NCBI GenBank assembly: GCA_910576815.1
Contig: CAJTKA010000027.1
Span: forward strand, 1-41,912
Origin: an uncultured Lachnospiraceae bacterium
Lineage (GTDB): Bacteria; Bacillota; Clostridia; Lachnospirales; Lachnospiraceae
Direction of reading: 5' to 3'
Length of the DNA stretch: 41,912 nucleotides
The translations under genes were made by a program, and so were the position numbers. Below the pieces are notes generated by a model. That model ran no database searches, was not told the DNA's origin, and saw nothing but the letters and a program-made list of their open reading frames with translations. Shown in pieces: positions 31,865-39,705 of the stretch. Positions within the stretch are counted from its first letter, which is position 1. Each line of letters opens with the position of its first letter.

Positions 31865-32938
31865 ATGCTGAGAGGCTATAAACTTCTGTGCACCGGTCTT
31901 ATTCTTGGAATCTGTCTGTGCTGTTTGTCTCTGAAGGTGCAGGCGAGCGGCGTTGAGCCGGTGGATTCCTTGAATGCGGGTATTGCGCAGATCGTGGATC
32001 CCACGGGAAAATCCGCAAATGAGGACGCAATCCGAGAACTGACACAGATGTCAGAAGCTAACGGTGGACAGGCAAAGAAAGAGACGGATCTGGTTATGGC
32101 CAATGTTCAGATTGCTCTGAATGTACGCGAAGAAGCCGATGAGGAATCCAGTAAGGTAGGGCTGCTCTACAAGGACTGCGGCGGCAGGATATTGGAGAGA
32201 AAGGACGGCTGGACAAGGTTAAGGAGCGGAGACCTTGTGGGCTGGGCGAGTGACGAGTATCTTCTGTTTGGGGAGGATGCGGAGACACTGGCGAATGATG
32301 TGGGAAACCTCATCGTACAGATCGAGACGGAAACGCTCTGCGTGAGACAGGAGCCGGACGGCGAAGCGACGGCGGTCGGTTTCATTCCGCAGGACGAGGA
32401 GCTGGAAATTATCGAAGTGCTTGATGATGATTGGATCAGCGTCGATTATGAGGGACAGACAGGCTATGTGTCGGCGGAGTATGTGGATGTCGATTTCCAT
32501 ATTGATGAAGGCGAAACTTTGATTGCCATCAAAAGGCGAGAAGAAGCGGAGCGGCAGGCGAAGCTGACGGCCAACCGCGGCGCCGTGGTAGTAGGCGGCG
32601 ACGATACCAGACTTTTGGCGGCGCTGATTTACTGTGAAGCAGGCATTGAGACTTACAATGGTAAGCTGGCGGTGGGTGCAGTGGTCATGAACCGTGTCAG
32701 GAGCGCAGCTTATCCGAATACAGTATCGGGTGTTATTTTTGCATCGGGACAGTTTACGCCTGCCATGAATGGTAAGGTGGCGAGAGTTTATGGCGGTGAT
32801 ATCCCGGAGAGCTGCTGGGAAGCGGCAAGGGCGGCAATCAACGGCGAGACCAACGTGGGTGATGCGACGCACTTTAGATCGCTCAAAGCGGCAGGGAACC
32901 ATGTGGGACTGCAGATCGACCGCCAGATTTTCTGGTAG
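31865..32938 (+). CDS. Secreted cell-wall hydrolase: two SH3b domains and a SleB-like domain
   Basis: ATG 31865 follows GGAGACGGAGGGG. The 357-residue protein has a signal peptide (about 1-28), two SH3b domains (about 79-134, ALNVREEADEESSKVG; and about 150-215, CVRQEPDGEATAVGF), a basic linker, and a C-terminal SleB-like hydrolase_2 domain (about 245-357). The domain starts LLAALIYCEAGIETYNGKLAVG with the likely catalytic Glu. SleB proteins cut spore-cortex peptidoglycan, and vegetative relatives remodel the wall. The SH3b domains should bind wall peptides. Two stable hairpins follow the stop. Regulation by WalR is suggested by the upstream box. Confidence 0.85.
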   Translation: MLRGYKLLCTGLILGICLCCLSLKVQASGVEPVDSLNAGIAQIVDPTGKSANEDAIRELTQMSEANGGQAKKETDLVMANVQIALNVREEADEESSKVGLLYKDCGGRILERKDGWTRLRSGDLVGWASDEYLLFGEDAETLANDVGNLIVQIETETLCVRQEPDGEATAVGFIPQDEELEIIEVLDDDWISVDYEGQTGYVSAEYVDVDFHIDEGETLIAIKRREEAERQAKLTANRGAVVVGGDDTRLLAALIYCEAGIETYNGKLAVGAVVMNRVRSAAYPNTVSGVIFASGQFTPAMNGKVARVYGGDIPESCWEAARAAINGETNVGDATHFRSLKAAGNHVGLQIDRQIFW

Positions 32939-32939
32939 T

Positions 32940-32985
32940 CGCAGGATCAGCATCCTGCGACCAAAGAATGACTTCGTCATTCTTT
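32940..32985. repeat. Two adjacent perfect hairpins after the hydrolase gene
   Basis: CGCAGGAT-CAGC-ATCCTGCG (32940-32959) and AAAGAATGAC-TTC-GTCATTCTTT (32963-32985) are perfect stems of 8 and 10 pairs. The second is followed by TTTCC rather than a longer T-run. They probably stop or stabilise the upstream transcript. The GACTTCGTC tip is also in repeat copy A. Confidence 0.55.
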
Positions 32986-33004
32986 CCTAAATGATTTACG
33001 ATTA

Positions 33005-33070
33005 CAGCTTCTGAGAGATGGCTCACAGCAGAGGCTGCATTCGCAAAAGCAGGCATTCTCTGTGTCGCTG
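33005..33070. repeat. Palindromic repeat, second family, copy D
   Basis: CAGC (33005) pairs with GCTG (33067-33070), and AGAGATG (33014-33020) with CATTCTCT (33054-33061) allowing one bulge. The cap is CAGC-AGAG-GCTG with flanks GCTCA and TTCGC. Cap and flanks match copy C at 22401-22495, while the basal stems differ in sequence. Confidence 0.5.
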
Positions 33071-33160
33071 GCGAAAAGATGATAAGTCTTGCTATTATGG
33101 AGATAATATAGTACCATGGAGGAAAGGAAAGCGTTCTGACATGGAGGATGAGAGAATAAG

Positions 33161-33601
33161 ATGACTTTAAATACGACAATGATCTGGCTGGTCATATTGG
33201 TGCTGTTGGTGGTCATAGAGCTTTTGACGATGGGGCTGACGACGGTCTGGTTTGCCGGTGGTGCGCTGGCGGCGACGCTCGTGTCTTTGCTGGGTCTGCC
33301 TTTGGCGATACAGATCATCCTGTTTCTGGTGGTATCGGGACTGCTTCTGTTTTTTACGAGACCGATCGCAGTCAAGTATTTTAATAAAGACAGGGTTCGT
33401 ACCAACGCGGAGAGTCTGGTGGGACGGCAGGCGATCGTGATCAGTGAGATCGACAATCTGCAGGGCATCGGCCAGGTCAACGTGGGCGGCATGGAGTGGT
33501 CTGCAAGGACCAGAGATGAAAATATTAAGCTGCCCGTGGGCGCGGTGGTGGTCGTGCTGGCAATCGACGGCGTGAAACTGATCGTGGAAGAAAAGCGGTA
33601 A
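33161..33601 (+). CDS. NfeD-family membrane protein
   Basis: The 146-residue protein has three membrane helices in the first 70 residues, then a soluble OB-fold NfeD domain (about 80-146, SLVGRQAIVISEIDNLQGIGQVNVGGMEWSAR). This is the short NfeD form without the ClpP-like protease part. Such proteins are encoded next to SPFH (stomatin-like) proteins and act with them in membrane microdomains. The partner starts 27 bases downstream. GGAGGATGAGAG precedes the ATG. Confidence 0.85.
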   Translation: MTLNTTMIWLVILVLLVVIELLTMGLTTVWFAGGALAATLVSLLGLPLAIQIILFLVVSGLLLFFTRPIAVKYFNKDRVRTNAESLVGRQAIVISEIDNLQGIGQVNVGGMEWSARTRDENIKLPVGAVVVVLAIDGVKLIVEEKR

Positions 33602-33628
33602 CAGATTTCAAAAAAGGAGAAAAAGAGT

Positions 33629-34549
33629 ATGGGTGCAATTATTGCTTTTGTGGTATTGTTGATTCTGGCGTTGATGGTTTTGATATCCTGCATCAAGATC
33701 GTACCCCAGGCGCATGCGTATGTGGTGGAGCGTCTCGGCGCGTACCAGCAGACTTGGTCTGTCGGTCTGCATATCAAGGTGCCTTTTATTGATACGGTGG
33801 CAAAGAGAGTGAACCTGAAAGAACAGGTGGTGGACTTCGCGCCTCAGCCTGTGATTACCAAGGATAACGTTACCATGCGGATCGACACGGTGGTCTTTTT
33901 CCAGATCACGGATCCGAAGCTCTTTGCATACGGTGTGGAAAATCCGATCATGGCCATCGAGAATCTGACGGCTACAACGCTTAGAAATATCATCGGTGAG
34001 ATGGAACTTGACCAGACGCTGACTTCCCGTGAAGTCATCAATACGAAGATGCGTGCCTCTTTGGATATCGCGACCGATCCCTGGGGTATCAAGGTGAACC
34101 GTGTAGAGCTGAAAAACATCATTCCTCCGGCGGCGATCCAGGATGCCATGGAGAAACAGATGAAGGCAGAGCGTGAGCGTCGTGAGGCGATCCTTCGAGC
34201 CGAGGGTGAGAAGAAGTCTACCATCCTGGTGGCGGAAGGTCAGAAGGAGTCCGCGATCCTGGAGGCGGAAGCAGAGAAACAGTCCGCGATCTTGAGAGCT
34301 GAGGCGGAAAAGGAAAAGATGATCCGCGAGGCGGAAGGTGAAGCGGAAGCAATCCTCAAGGTGCAGCAGGCTACGGCTGACGGTATCCGTATGATCCGCG
34401 AGGCGGGCGCTGACGAGGCAGTCTTAAAGATCAAGAGCCTGGAGGCCTTTGAACGGGCGGCGAACGGGCAGGCTACGAAGATCATCATTCCCTCTGAGAT
34501 TCAGGGAATTGCGGGACTGGCAGCATCGGCAAAGGAGATTCTGAAATAA
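33629..34549 (+). CDS. SPFH/stomatin-family membrane protein
   Basis: AAAAAGGAGAAAA precedes ATG 33629. The 306-residue protein has one N-terminal membrane helix (about 4-22), an SPFH/band 7 domain (about 24-190; VPQAHAYVVERLGAYQQTW, TPR-free) and a long coiled coil with repeats such as AEGEKKSTILVAEGQKESAILEAE (written in parts here: AEGEKKS, AEGQKES, AEAEKQS, AEAEKEK). It ends with a hydrophobic Gly/Ala segment. It should oligomerise into membrane microdomains with the NfeD partner. A strong hairpin follows the gene. Confidence 0.9.
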   Translation: MGAIIAFVVLLILALMVLISCIKIVPQAHAYVVERLGAYQQTWSVGLHIKVPFIDTVAKRVNLKEQVVDFAPQPVITKDNVTMRIDTVVFFQITDPKLFAYGVENPIMAIENLTATTLRNIIGEMELDQTLTSREVINTKMRASLDIATDPWGIKVNRVELKNIIPPAAIQDAMEKQMKAERERREAILRAEGEKKSTILVAEGQKESAILEAEAEKQSAILRAEAEKEKMIREAEGEAEAILKVQQATADGIRMIREAGADEAVLKIKSLEAFERAANGQATKIIIPSEIQGIAGLAASAKEILK

Positions 34550-34610
34550 AATAACGCATGTTACGCATCAAAAGCGGATGCGGCATACAGGAATAGCAGA
34601 CAGAATAAGC

Positions 34611-34644
34611 AACAGGGCGGTTTGTCGAACCGCCCTGTTTGACA
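34611..34644 (+). terminator. Strong hairpin after the SPFH gene
   Basis: AACAGGGCGGTT (34611-34622) pairs perfectly with AACCGCCCTGTT (34628-34639) around TGTCG. The tail TGACAATTTT has only a late T-run. It separates the NfeD-SPFH unit from argF. Confidence 0.65.
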
Positions 34645-34674
34645 ATTTTACATAGTAGGGAAGGAGACAGGGAC

Positions 34675-35679
34675 ATGGATTTGAAAGGACGGCATTTTTT
34701 GAAGCTGCTCGACTATACGCCGGAGGAGATTCTTTATCTGGTGGATGTGGCGGCGGATTTGAAAGAGAAGAAAAAGAAAGGGGTGCCCGTGGATGTGCTG
34801 CGGGGGAAGAACATTGCCCTGATTTTTGAAAAGACAAGCACCAGGACGCGCTGCGCCTTTGAGGTTGCCGCGCACGATCTGGGCATGGGAACCACCTATT
34901 TAGATCCGGTCGCTTCGCAGATCGGCAAGAAAGAGAGCATTGCGGACACGGCGCGGGTGCTGGGACGTATGTTTGAAGGCATCGAATATCGGGGATTTGG
35001 ACAGGATATCGTGGAGGAGATCGCAAAGTATGCGGGCGTTCCCGTGTGGAACGGTTTGACCAATGAATTTCATCCCACGCAGATGCTGGCTGACCTTCTT
35101 ACCATCAAGGAGCACTTTGGCAGACTTTCAGGCATCCGCCTGACTTATCTGGGAGACGCGCGCTACAATACGGGCAATTCCCTGATGGTGGTCTGCGCCA
35201 AGATGGGGATGCACTTTACTGCCTGTACGAACCGCAAATATTATCCCGACGAAGCGCTGGTCAAGACCTGTCAGGAGATTGCGGCAAAAACCGGCGGCAG
35301 CATCCATTTGACAGAGGATGTGAACGAGGGCGCGTCGGGCGCCGACGTGGTGTGTACCGATGTGTGGGTGTCTATGGGCGAACCGGCAGAGATCTGGGAG
35401 GAGCGGCTTCGGGATCTTTCGCCCTATCAGGTCAATGCGAAAGTGATGGCGCTTGCGGACAAAGGGGCGGTCTTCATGCACTGCCTGCCTGCCTTCCACG
35501 ATCACAATACGGGCATCGGCAAGGAGATCGGCGAACGTTACGGCATGGCGGAGCTTGAGGTGACGGATGAGGTCTTTGAGTCAGCGCAGTCTCTTGTGTT
35601 TGAAGAGGCAGAGAATCGGATGCACACGATAAAGGCAGTTATGTTAACCACACTTGGCGGGGTGGTCGAAGATACTTGA
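34675..35679 (+). CDS. argF: Ornithine carbamoyltransferase (ArgF)
   Basis: The enzyme makes citrulline from ornithine and carbamoyl phosphate. I chose ATG 34675 (AAGGAGACAGGG before it), giving 334 residues. The carbamoyl-phosphate motif STRTR is at residues 55-59 exactly as in classical enzymes. HPTQ follows, and the ornithine loop HCLP starts at H269. No other arg genes are near, so it is not in an arg operon here. Anabolic and catabolic (ArcB) forms cannot be separated by eye; the lack of arc neighbours favours ArgF. The biotin ligase gene follows after 32 bases. Confidence 0.92.
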   Translation: MDLKGRHFLKLLDYTPEEILYLVDVAADLKEKKKKGVPVDVLRGKNIALIFEKTSTRTRCAFEVAAHDLGMGTTYLDPVASQIGKKESIADTARVLGRMFEGIEYRGFGQDIVEEIAKYAGVPVWNGLTNEFHPTQMLADLLTIKEHFGRLSGIRLTYLGDARYNTGNSLMVVCAKMGMHFTACTNRKYYPDEALVKTCQEIAAKTGGSIHLTEDVNEGASGADVVCTDVWVSMGEPAEIWEERLRDLSPYQVNAKVMALADKGAVFMHCLPAFHDHNTGIGKEIGERYGMAELEVTDEVFESAQSLVFEEAENRMHTIKAVMLTTLGGVVEDT

Positions 35680-35711
35680 TGGCGCGGTCACGCGGCGGAA
35701 GAAGGATGGGC

Positions 35712-36797
35712 ATGAAGACAGACAGATCGGATATTTTGGCATCTTTGCGAAATGCCGGAGATTACGTTTCCGGGCAGCAGCTTTGCGAGCGTCTGGGCGT
35801 TTCCCGCACGGCGGTGTGGAAAGTCATCAAGCAGCTGAAGGAGGAAGGCTACCACATTGAGTCGGTTTCCAATAAGGGCTATCTGTTGGTGGAGAGCCCG
35901 GAGGATGTGCTTTCGGAGGAGGAGATCGCAAGCCGCCTGACCACGCAGTGGGCGGGCAGGAAACTTTATTGCCGCAGGGAGACGGGCTCCACCAATAATG
36001 ACGCCAAACGCTGCGGCGAGGAGGGGGATCCCCATGGAACGGTCGTGGTGGCGGATATGCAGAATGCGGGGAAGGGACGCCGCGGGCGGGCCTGGCAGAC
36101 GACTCCCGGCACGGCGCTTTCTTTCAGTATTTTGTTAAGGCCTGACTTTCCGGCACAGCGGGCTTCCATGATCACGCTGGTGATGGCGCTTGCCGTGGCA
36201 CAAGCCGTGGAAGCGGCACTGGACGGAAACACAGAGGACAGCGCGGGACAGGCGGCATTTGCAGAAGAAGGCATAGAGAGTCGGGCAGAGAAGGCATCGG
36301 ATCCGACAGTCCGCATCAAGTGGCCCAACGACATTGTGGTCAACCGCAAAAAAGTATGCGGTATGCTGACAGAGATGACCATGACACCTGAGATGAACGA
36401 GATCCAGTATCTGGTGGTGGGGGTCGGCATCAATGTCAATAACGAAAGTCCCCTGGAATTTCAGGAGGAGATCAGGGATAAAGCGACCTCTCTGCGGATC
36501 GAAAAGGGATGTCGGCTGAACCGGGCAGCGCTGTTACAGGATGTGCTGTGCCGCTTTGAAAGACATTATCAGACTTTTTTGGAAACGCTCACCGTGTCGG
36601 GACTGCGGGAAGCATACCAAGCGCGCTTGCAGGGGCTTGACGGCGAGGTGCGCGTGCTCGACCCGGCGGGGGAGTATACAGGAATTTCCCGCGGCATCAA
36701 TGACAGGGGCGAACTTCTTGTGGAACGGGAGAACGGCGAGCGCGTGGCGGTCTACGCGGGAGAAGTGTCGGTGAGAGGACTGTACGGTTACGTTTAA
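35712..36797 (+). CDS. birA: Bifunctional biotin ligase/repressor (BirA)
   Basis: I chose ATG 35712, with AGAAGG at suitable spacing. The 361-residue protein has an N-terminal winged helix (about 1-65, SRTAVWKVIKQLKEEGY) for operator binding, a catalytic domain with GSTNNDAKR, GKGRRGRAW (biotinyl-AMP loop), KWPNDIVV and VGVGINVN, and a C-terminal SH3-like domain (about 310-361). It is longer than usual because about 28 residues (around 172-200, acidic and Ala-rich) are inserted before KWPND. It should biotinylate carboxylases and repress biotin genes. Confidence 0.92.
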   Translation: MKTDRSDILASLRNAGDYVSGQQLCERLGVSRTAVWKVIKQLKEEGYHIESVSNKGYLLVESPEDVLSEEEIASRLTTQWAGRKLYCRRETGSTNNDAKRCGEEGDPHGTVVVADMQNAGKGRRGRAWQTTPGTALSFSILLRPDFPAQRASMITLVMALAVAQAVEAALDGNTEDSAGQAAFAEEGIESRAEKASDPTVRIKWPNDIVVNRKKVCGMLTEMTMTPEMNEIQYLVVGVGINVNNESPLEFQEEIRDKATSLRIEKGCRLNRAALLQDVLCRFERHYQTFLETLTVSGLREAYQARLQGLDGEVRVLDPAGEYTGISRGINDRGELLVERENGERVAVYAGEVSVRGLYGYV

Positions 36798-36843
36798 GAA
36801 ATAGAAATGACGCGTGTGTCAATTTTGGCGGAAGGAAGCGTTT

Positions 36844-37182
36844 ATGGGAGAAAATAACAGGGTCGTGCTCTGCGGTGCGAATGCCTACGAGCAGAAATAT
36901 TATTTTAATGAGCAGTTTGCAAAGATCCCGCAGTCGATCCAAGAGGAGCTTCATGTGATCTGCGTACTCTTTACGGAGGAAGTGGGAGGCATTTTTACCA
37001 TCGTTTTTGAGGAGGACGGGAGCGTTTCTTTGGAGACAGACGCTGAGGAGGACGATCTGCTTTACGATGAGATCAGCAGCGGCCTGCTGGTGGGAGAGAT
37101 TCGTCGTAATCGTCAGGAATTGTTGGAGTCGCTGCAGCTGTACTATAAAATTTTTATTTTACATGAGGATATCCAAGAATGA
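36844..37182 (+). CDS. DUF6145-like conserved protein
   Basis: ATG 36844 follows GGAAGGAAG. The 112-residue acidic, soluble protein begins NRVVLCGANAYEQKYYFNEQF and contains CVLFTEEVGGIFTIVFEEDG. I recognise it as a Lachnospiraceae family (DUF6145) of unknown role. Its last codons overlap the dusB start by four bases (ATGA), so the two are translated together. A link to tRNA modification is possible only by position. Confidence 0.65.
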   Translation: MGENNRVVLCGANAYEQKYYFNEQFAKIPQSIQEELHVICVLFTEEVGGIFTIVFEEDGSVSLETDAEEDDLLYDEISSGLLVGEIRRNRQELLESLQLYYKIFILHEDIQE

Positions 37183-38150
37183 GCTATTTATTGCACCCCC
37201 TCACCATCGGCGGCATCACCCTGAAAAACAACCTGATACTGGCTCCCATGGCAGGCGTGACGGACCTGCCATTTCGTTTGCTGTGCAGCGAACAGGGGGC
37301 GGGCATGAGCGGCATGGAGATGGTCAGCGCCAAGGCCATTCTTTACGGGAACAAAAACACGGAGGGGCTGTTAGCGATCCATCCGCAGGAGGGTCCTGTT
37401 TCCTTGCAGTTGTTTGGTTCCGACCCCAAGATCGTCAGCGAGATGGCAGCGCGCATCGAGAAGCGGCCCTTTGCGGTGCTGGATCTCAACATGGGCTGTC
37501 CTGTGCCGAAAATCGTGGGAAACGGCGAGGGATCGGCGCTGATGCGGGAGCCGAAACTCGCAGGAGAGATCATCGCTGCCACGGTCAAGGCGATCAGCAA
37601 ACCCGTGACGGTAAAGATCCGCAAAGGCTTTGACGAGGCGCACGTCAACGCGGTGGAGATCGCAAAGATCGCGGAGGACGCAGGCGCTGCGGCTGTGGCG
37701 GTGCATGGCAGGACCAGAGAACAGTTCTACAGTGGGCAGGCGGACTGGGAAATCATTGCCAGGGTGAAGGAGGCAGTTTCCATTCCCGTGATTGGAAACG
37801 GCGATGTCACGGACGGCGAAAGTGCCCGCAGGATGCTTTCCGAAACGGGCTGCGACGGGGTGATGATCGGTCGCGCGGCCAGAGGAAATCCATGGCTGTT
37901 TGCTAAGATTGCCGCCTTTTTGGAGGATGGACGGACACTGCCCGCGCCGTCTTTAGAGGAAAAGAAAGAAATGATGCTGCGCCATGCCGCACTGCAGCTT
38001 GCCGAGAAAGGCGAATACACAGGCGTGCGCGAGATGCGCAAGCACCTGTCGTGGTATACGGCGGGCCTGCCAAATTCCGCGAGACTCAGAGGGCAGGTCA
38101 ATCTGGCGGAAAGTTTTGAGCAGATCAGGCAGCTGGTGGAATTCCTGTAA
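37179..38150 (+). CDS. dusB: tRNA-dihydrouridine synthase (DusB)
   Basis: The 323-residue flavoenzyme reduces uridines in the tRNA D-loop. The N-terminus APMAGVTDLPFRLLC binds FMN, and the catalytic Cys is C107 in NMGCPVPKIV. KIRKGFD, VHGRTREQFYSGQADW and IGRAARGNPWLF are further family motifs, and the C-terminal helical domain is complete. The start overlaps the upstream small gene. Length is standard. Confidence 0.93.
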   Translation: MSYLLHPLTIGGITLKNNLILAPMAGVTDLPFRLLCSEQGAGMSGMEMVSAKAILYGNKNTEGLLAIHPQEGPVSLQLFGSDPKIVSEMAARIEKRPFAVLDLNMGCPVPKIVGNGEGSALMREPKLAGEIIAATVKAISKPVTVKIRKGFDEAHVNAVEIAKIAEDAGAAAVAVHGRTREQFYSGQADWEIIARVKEAVSIPVIGNGDVTDGESARRMLSETGCDGVMIGRAARGNPWLFAKIAAFLEDGRTLPAPSLEEKKEMMLRHAALQLAEKGEYTGVREMRKHLSWYTAGLPNSARLRGQVNLAESFEQIRQLVEFL

Positions 38151-38203
38151 GCCATACTGCATATACTGTCTCAGAGAACAAGAGAATATCGGGTGTTATT
38201 AAA

Positions 38204-39043
38204 TTGGATAGCCTGTTTTATTTTCATCCTGCCCCGGAGGGCATGTATCAAAAGAATGCTGCCAGGAGACACTGGTGGCAGGATGCCGTATTGACGGCGC
38301 GCAAGCTGCCTGCGAAGGAACGGGAGCCGTTTTTTTTGCTCGTGGACTGTCCCGTGCCGCGTCACGAATATCGAAAAAGATTCTGGCGTGCCGAGGAGTT
38401 ATCAGCGTGCATGGCGGAGCGAATGTACGATGCCCCGGGAATGGCGGACGCGTGGCTGCATCCTGACATTATGACACTTATGTCAGAAAAATTCAGAGAC
38501 AGATGGGAAGCAAGCCCGGAGACGGTGCGGCAGCTTTTGGCCTGTCTGATTGCTGTTTATGCGGCCGACAGTCTGAAAGTAAGCGGCACGGCAACGGTGC
38601 TGCTGGGAAAGTCCTCGGATACGCTTTGGCAGATGGAGATGACGGGACAGGTCCTGGCACCGTATCTGCCGCGGATCAATCGCCTCACCTTCTATTATGA
38701 GGAGGCGGAGGGGGTGGATCTCTGGGAGGAAGCAGCCGGTTATCTGGAAAGCTACAGCTATGAGTACGGCCTTACCCCCGGCCTTGTGCCCTATCGCAGG
38801 AGCGGAGAAAGGACGGCGGGCGAGAATGGAACCGGAGACGGAAGCGACGGTCTGACACTGGATTATGGCGCGTCCGTGGACGGACGGTGGTTTCAGGGCA
38901 GGGAACGGGCCGTCTATGTGGATCTGCAGGGAAGCCTGACAAAAGAGCGAAAATGCCTGGCGGCGGGCGGACGGCTTTCCTATGTTTCACCCCTGAAATA
39001 CCTTGACACTGTAGTGAAAAGTGAGTATGATAGAAAAGATTGA
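38204..39043 (+). CDS. Lachnospiraceae hypothetical protein with a TTG start
   Basis: The frame opens at TTG 38204 and has 279 residues (MDSLFYFHPAPEGMYQK). No ATG or GTG in frame is close, and the ribosome site (ATCGGGTG) is weak. The sequence is soluble, rich in Trp, Arg and Glu, with no clear catalytic motif. The end (GRLSYVSPLKYLDTVVKSEYDRKD) carries the greA promoter within its codons. It follows dusB by 53 bases and is probably in its transcript. The function is unknown. Confidence 0.6.
   Translation: MDSLFYFHPAPEGMYQKNAARRHWWQDAVLTARKLPAKEREPFFLLVDCPVPRHEYRKRFWRAEELSACMAERMYDAPGMADAWLHPDIMTLMSEKFRDRWEASPETVRQLLACLIAVYAADSLKVSGTATVLLGKSSDTLWQMEMTGQVLAPYLPRINRLTFYYEEAEGVDLWEEAAGYLESYSYEYGLTPGLVPYRRSGERTAGENGTGDGSDGLTLDYGASVDGRWFQGRERAVYVDLQGSLTKERKCLAAGGRLSYVSPLKYLDTVVKSEYDRKD
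39003..39031 (+). promoter_or_regulatory. greA-lysS promoter inside the preceding gene
   Basis: TTGACA (39003-39008), 17-base spacer, TATGAT (39026-39031). It lies within the last codons of the upstream gene and about 120 bases before the greA ATG. Confidence 0.7.
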
Positions 39044-39152
39044 AAAAAACGGCAAAAACCGTTTCAGAATGAATAGAAATGGGAATGTGAATGACAGCAT
39101 GAATCAGGCATAACAGAAATGTGGAATCAATAGAGGGAAAGGATGAATTGCC

Positions 39153-39635
39153 ATGCATGAGAAGAAAAACATCTTAACTTATGAGGGGCTTCGTAAGTAT
39201 GAGGAAGAACTCCATGACTTAAAGGTGGTAAAACGTAAGGAAGTGGCGCAAAAGATCAAGGAGGCCAGAGAGCAGGGAGACCTCTCCGAGAATGCGGAGT
39301 ATGATGCGGCAAAGGACGAGCAGCGCGACATTGAAGCCAGGATCGAGGAGCTGGAGAAGATTCTCAAAAACGCCGAGGTCGTGGTGGAGGATGAAGTCGA
39401 TCTGGATAAGATCAACATCGGCTGCCAGGTAAAGATCCTTGACATGGAATTTAACGAGGAGCTGGAGTATAAGATCGTAGGTTCCACGGAGGCCAACAGC
39501 TTAAAGGGAAAGATTTCCAACGAGTCCCCTGTCGGCAGAGCGCTGATCGGCAGCAAGGTCGGAGAGACCGTGGAGGTGGAGACCCAGGCGGGTATGATCC
39601 GTTACAAGGTATTGGAGATCCAGCGGTCTAACTAA
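39153..39635 (+). CDS. greA: Transcription elongation factor GreA
   Basis: GreA rescues backtracked RNA polymerase by stimulating transcript cleavage. The 160-residue protein has the N-terminal coiled coil (about 10-80) with the acidic tip DLSENAEYDAAKDEQ, and the C-terminal FKBP-like domain (about 85-160) with SPVGRALIGSKVGE. GGGAAAGG precedes the ATG. It is followed by lysS after 70 bases, a common pair in Firmicutes. Confidence 0.95.
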   Translation: MHEKKNILTYEGLRKYEEELHDLKVVKRKEVAQKIKEAREQGDLSENAEYDAAKDEQRDIEARIEELEKILKNAEVVVEDEVDLDKINIGCQVKILDMEFNEELEYKIVGSTEANSLKGKISNESPVGRALIGSKVGETVEVETQAGMIRYKVLEIQRSN

Positions 39636-39705
39636 AAGGGAAAGAAGTAAAAGTAATAGTAAGATAAAAATGACAGGAAATGAGCAGAAAGAGAAGGGAT
39701 GACAG

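Noticed and set aside
39047..39064. AAACGG-N6-CCGTTT hairpin with a T-run on the minus strand, terminator-like
   Set aside because: No minus-strand gene ends here, and on the plus strand it lies at the start of the greA leader without a T-run.
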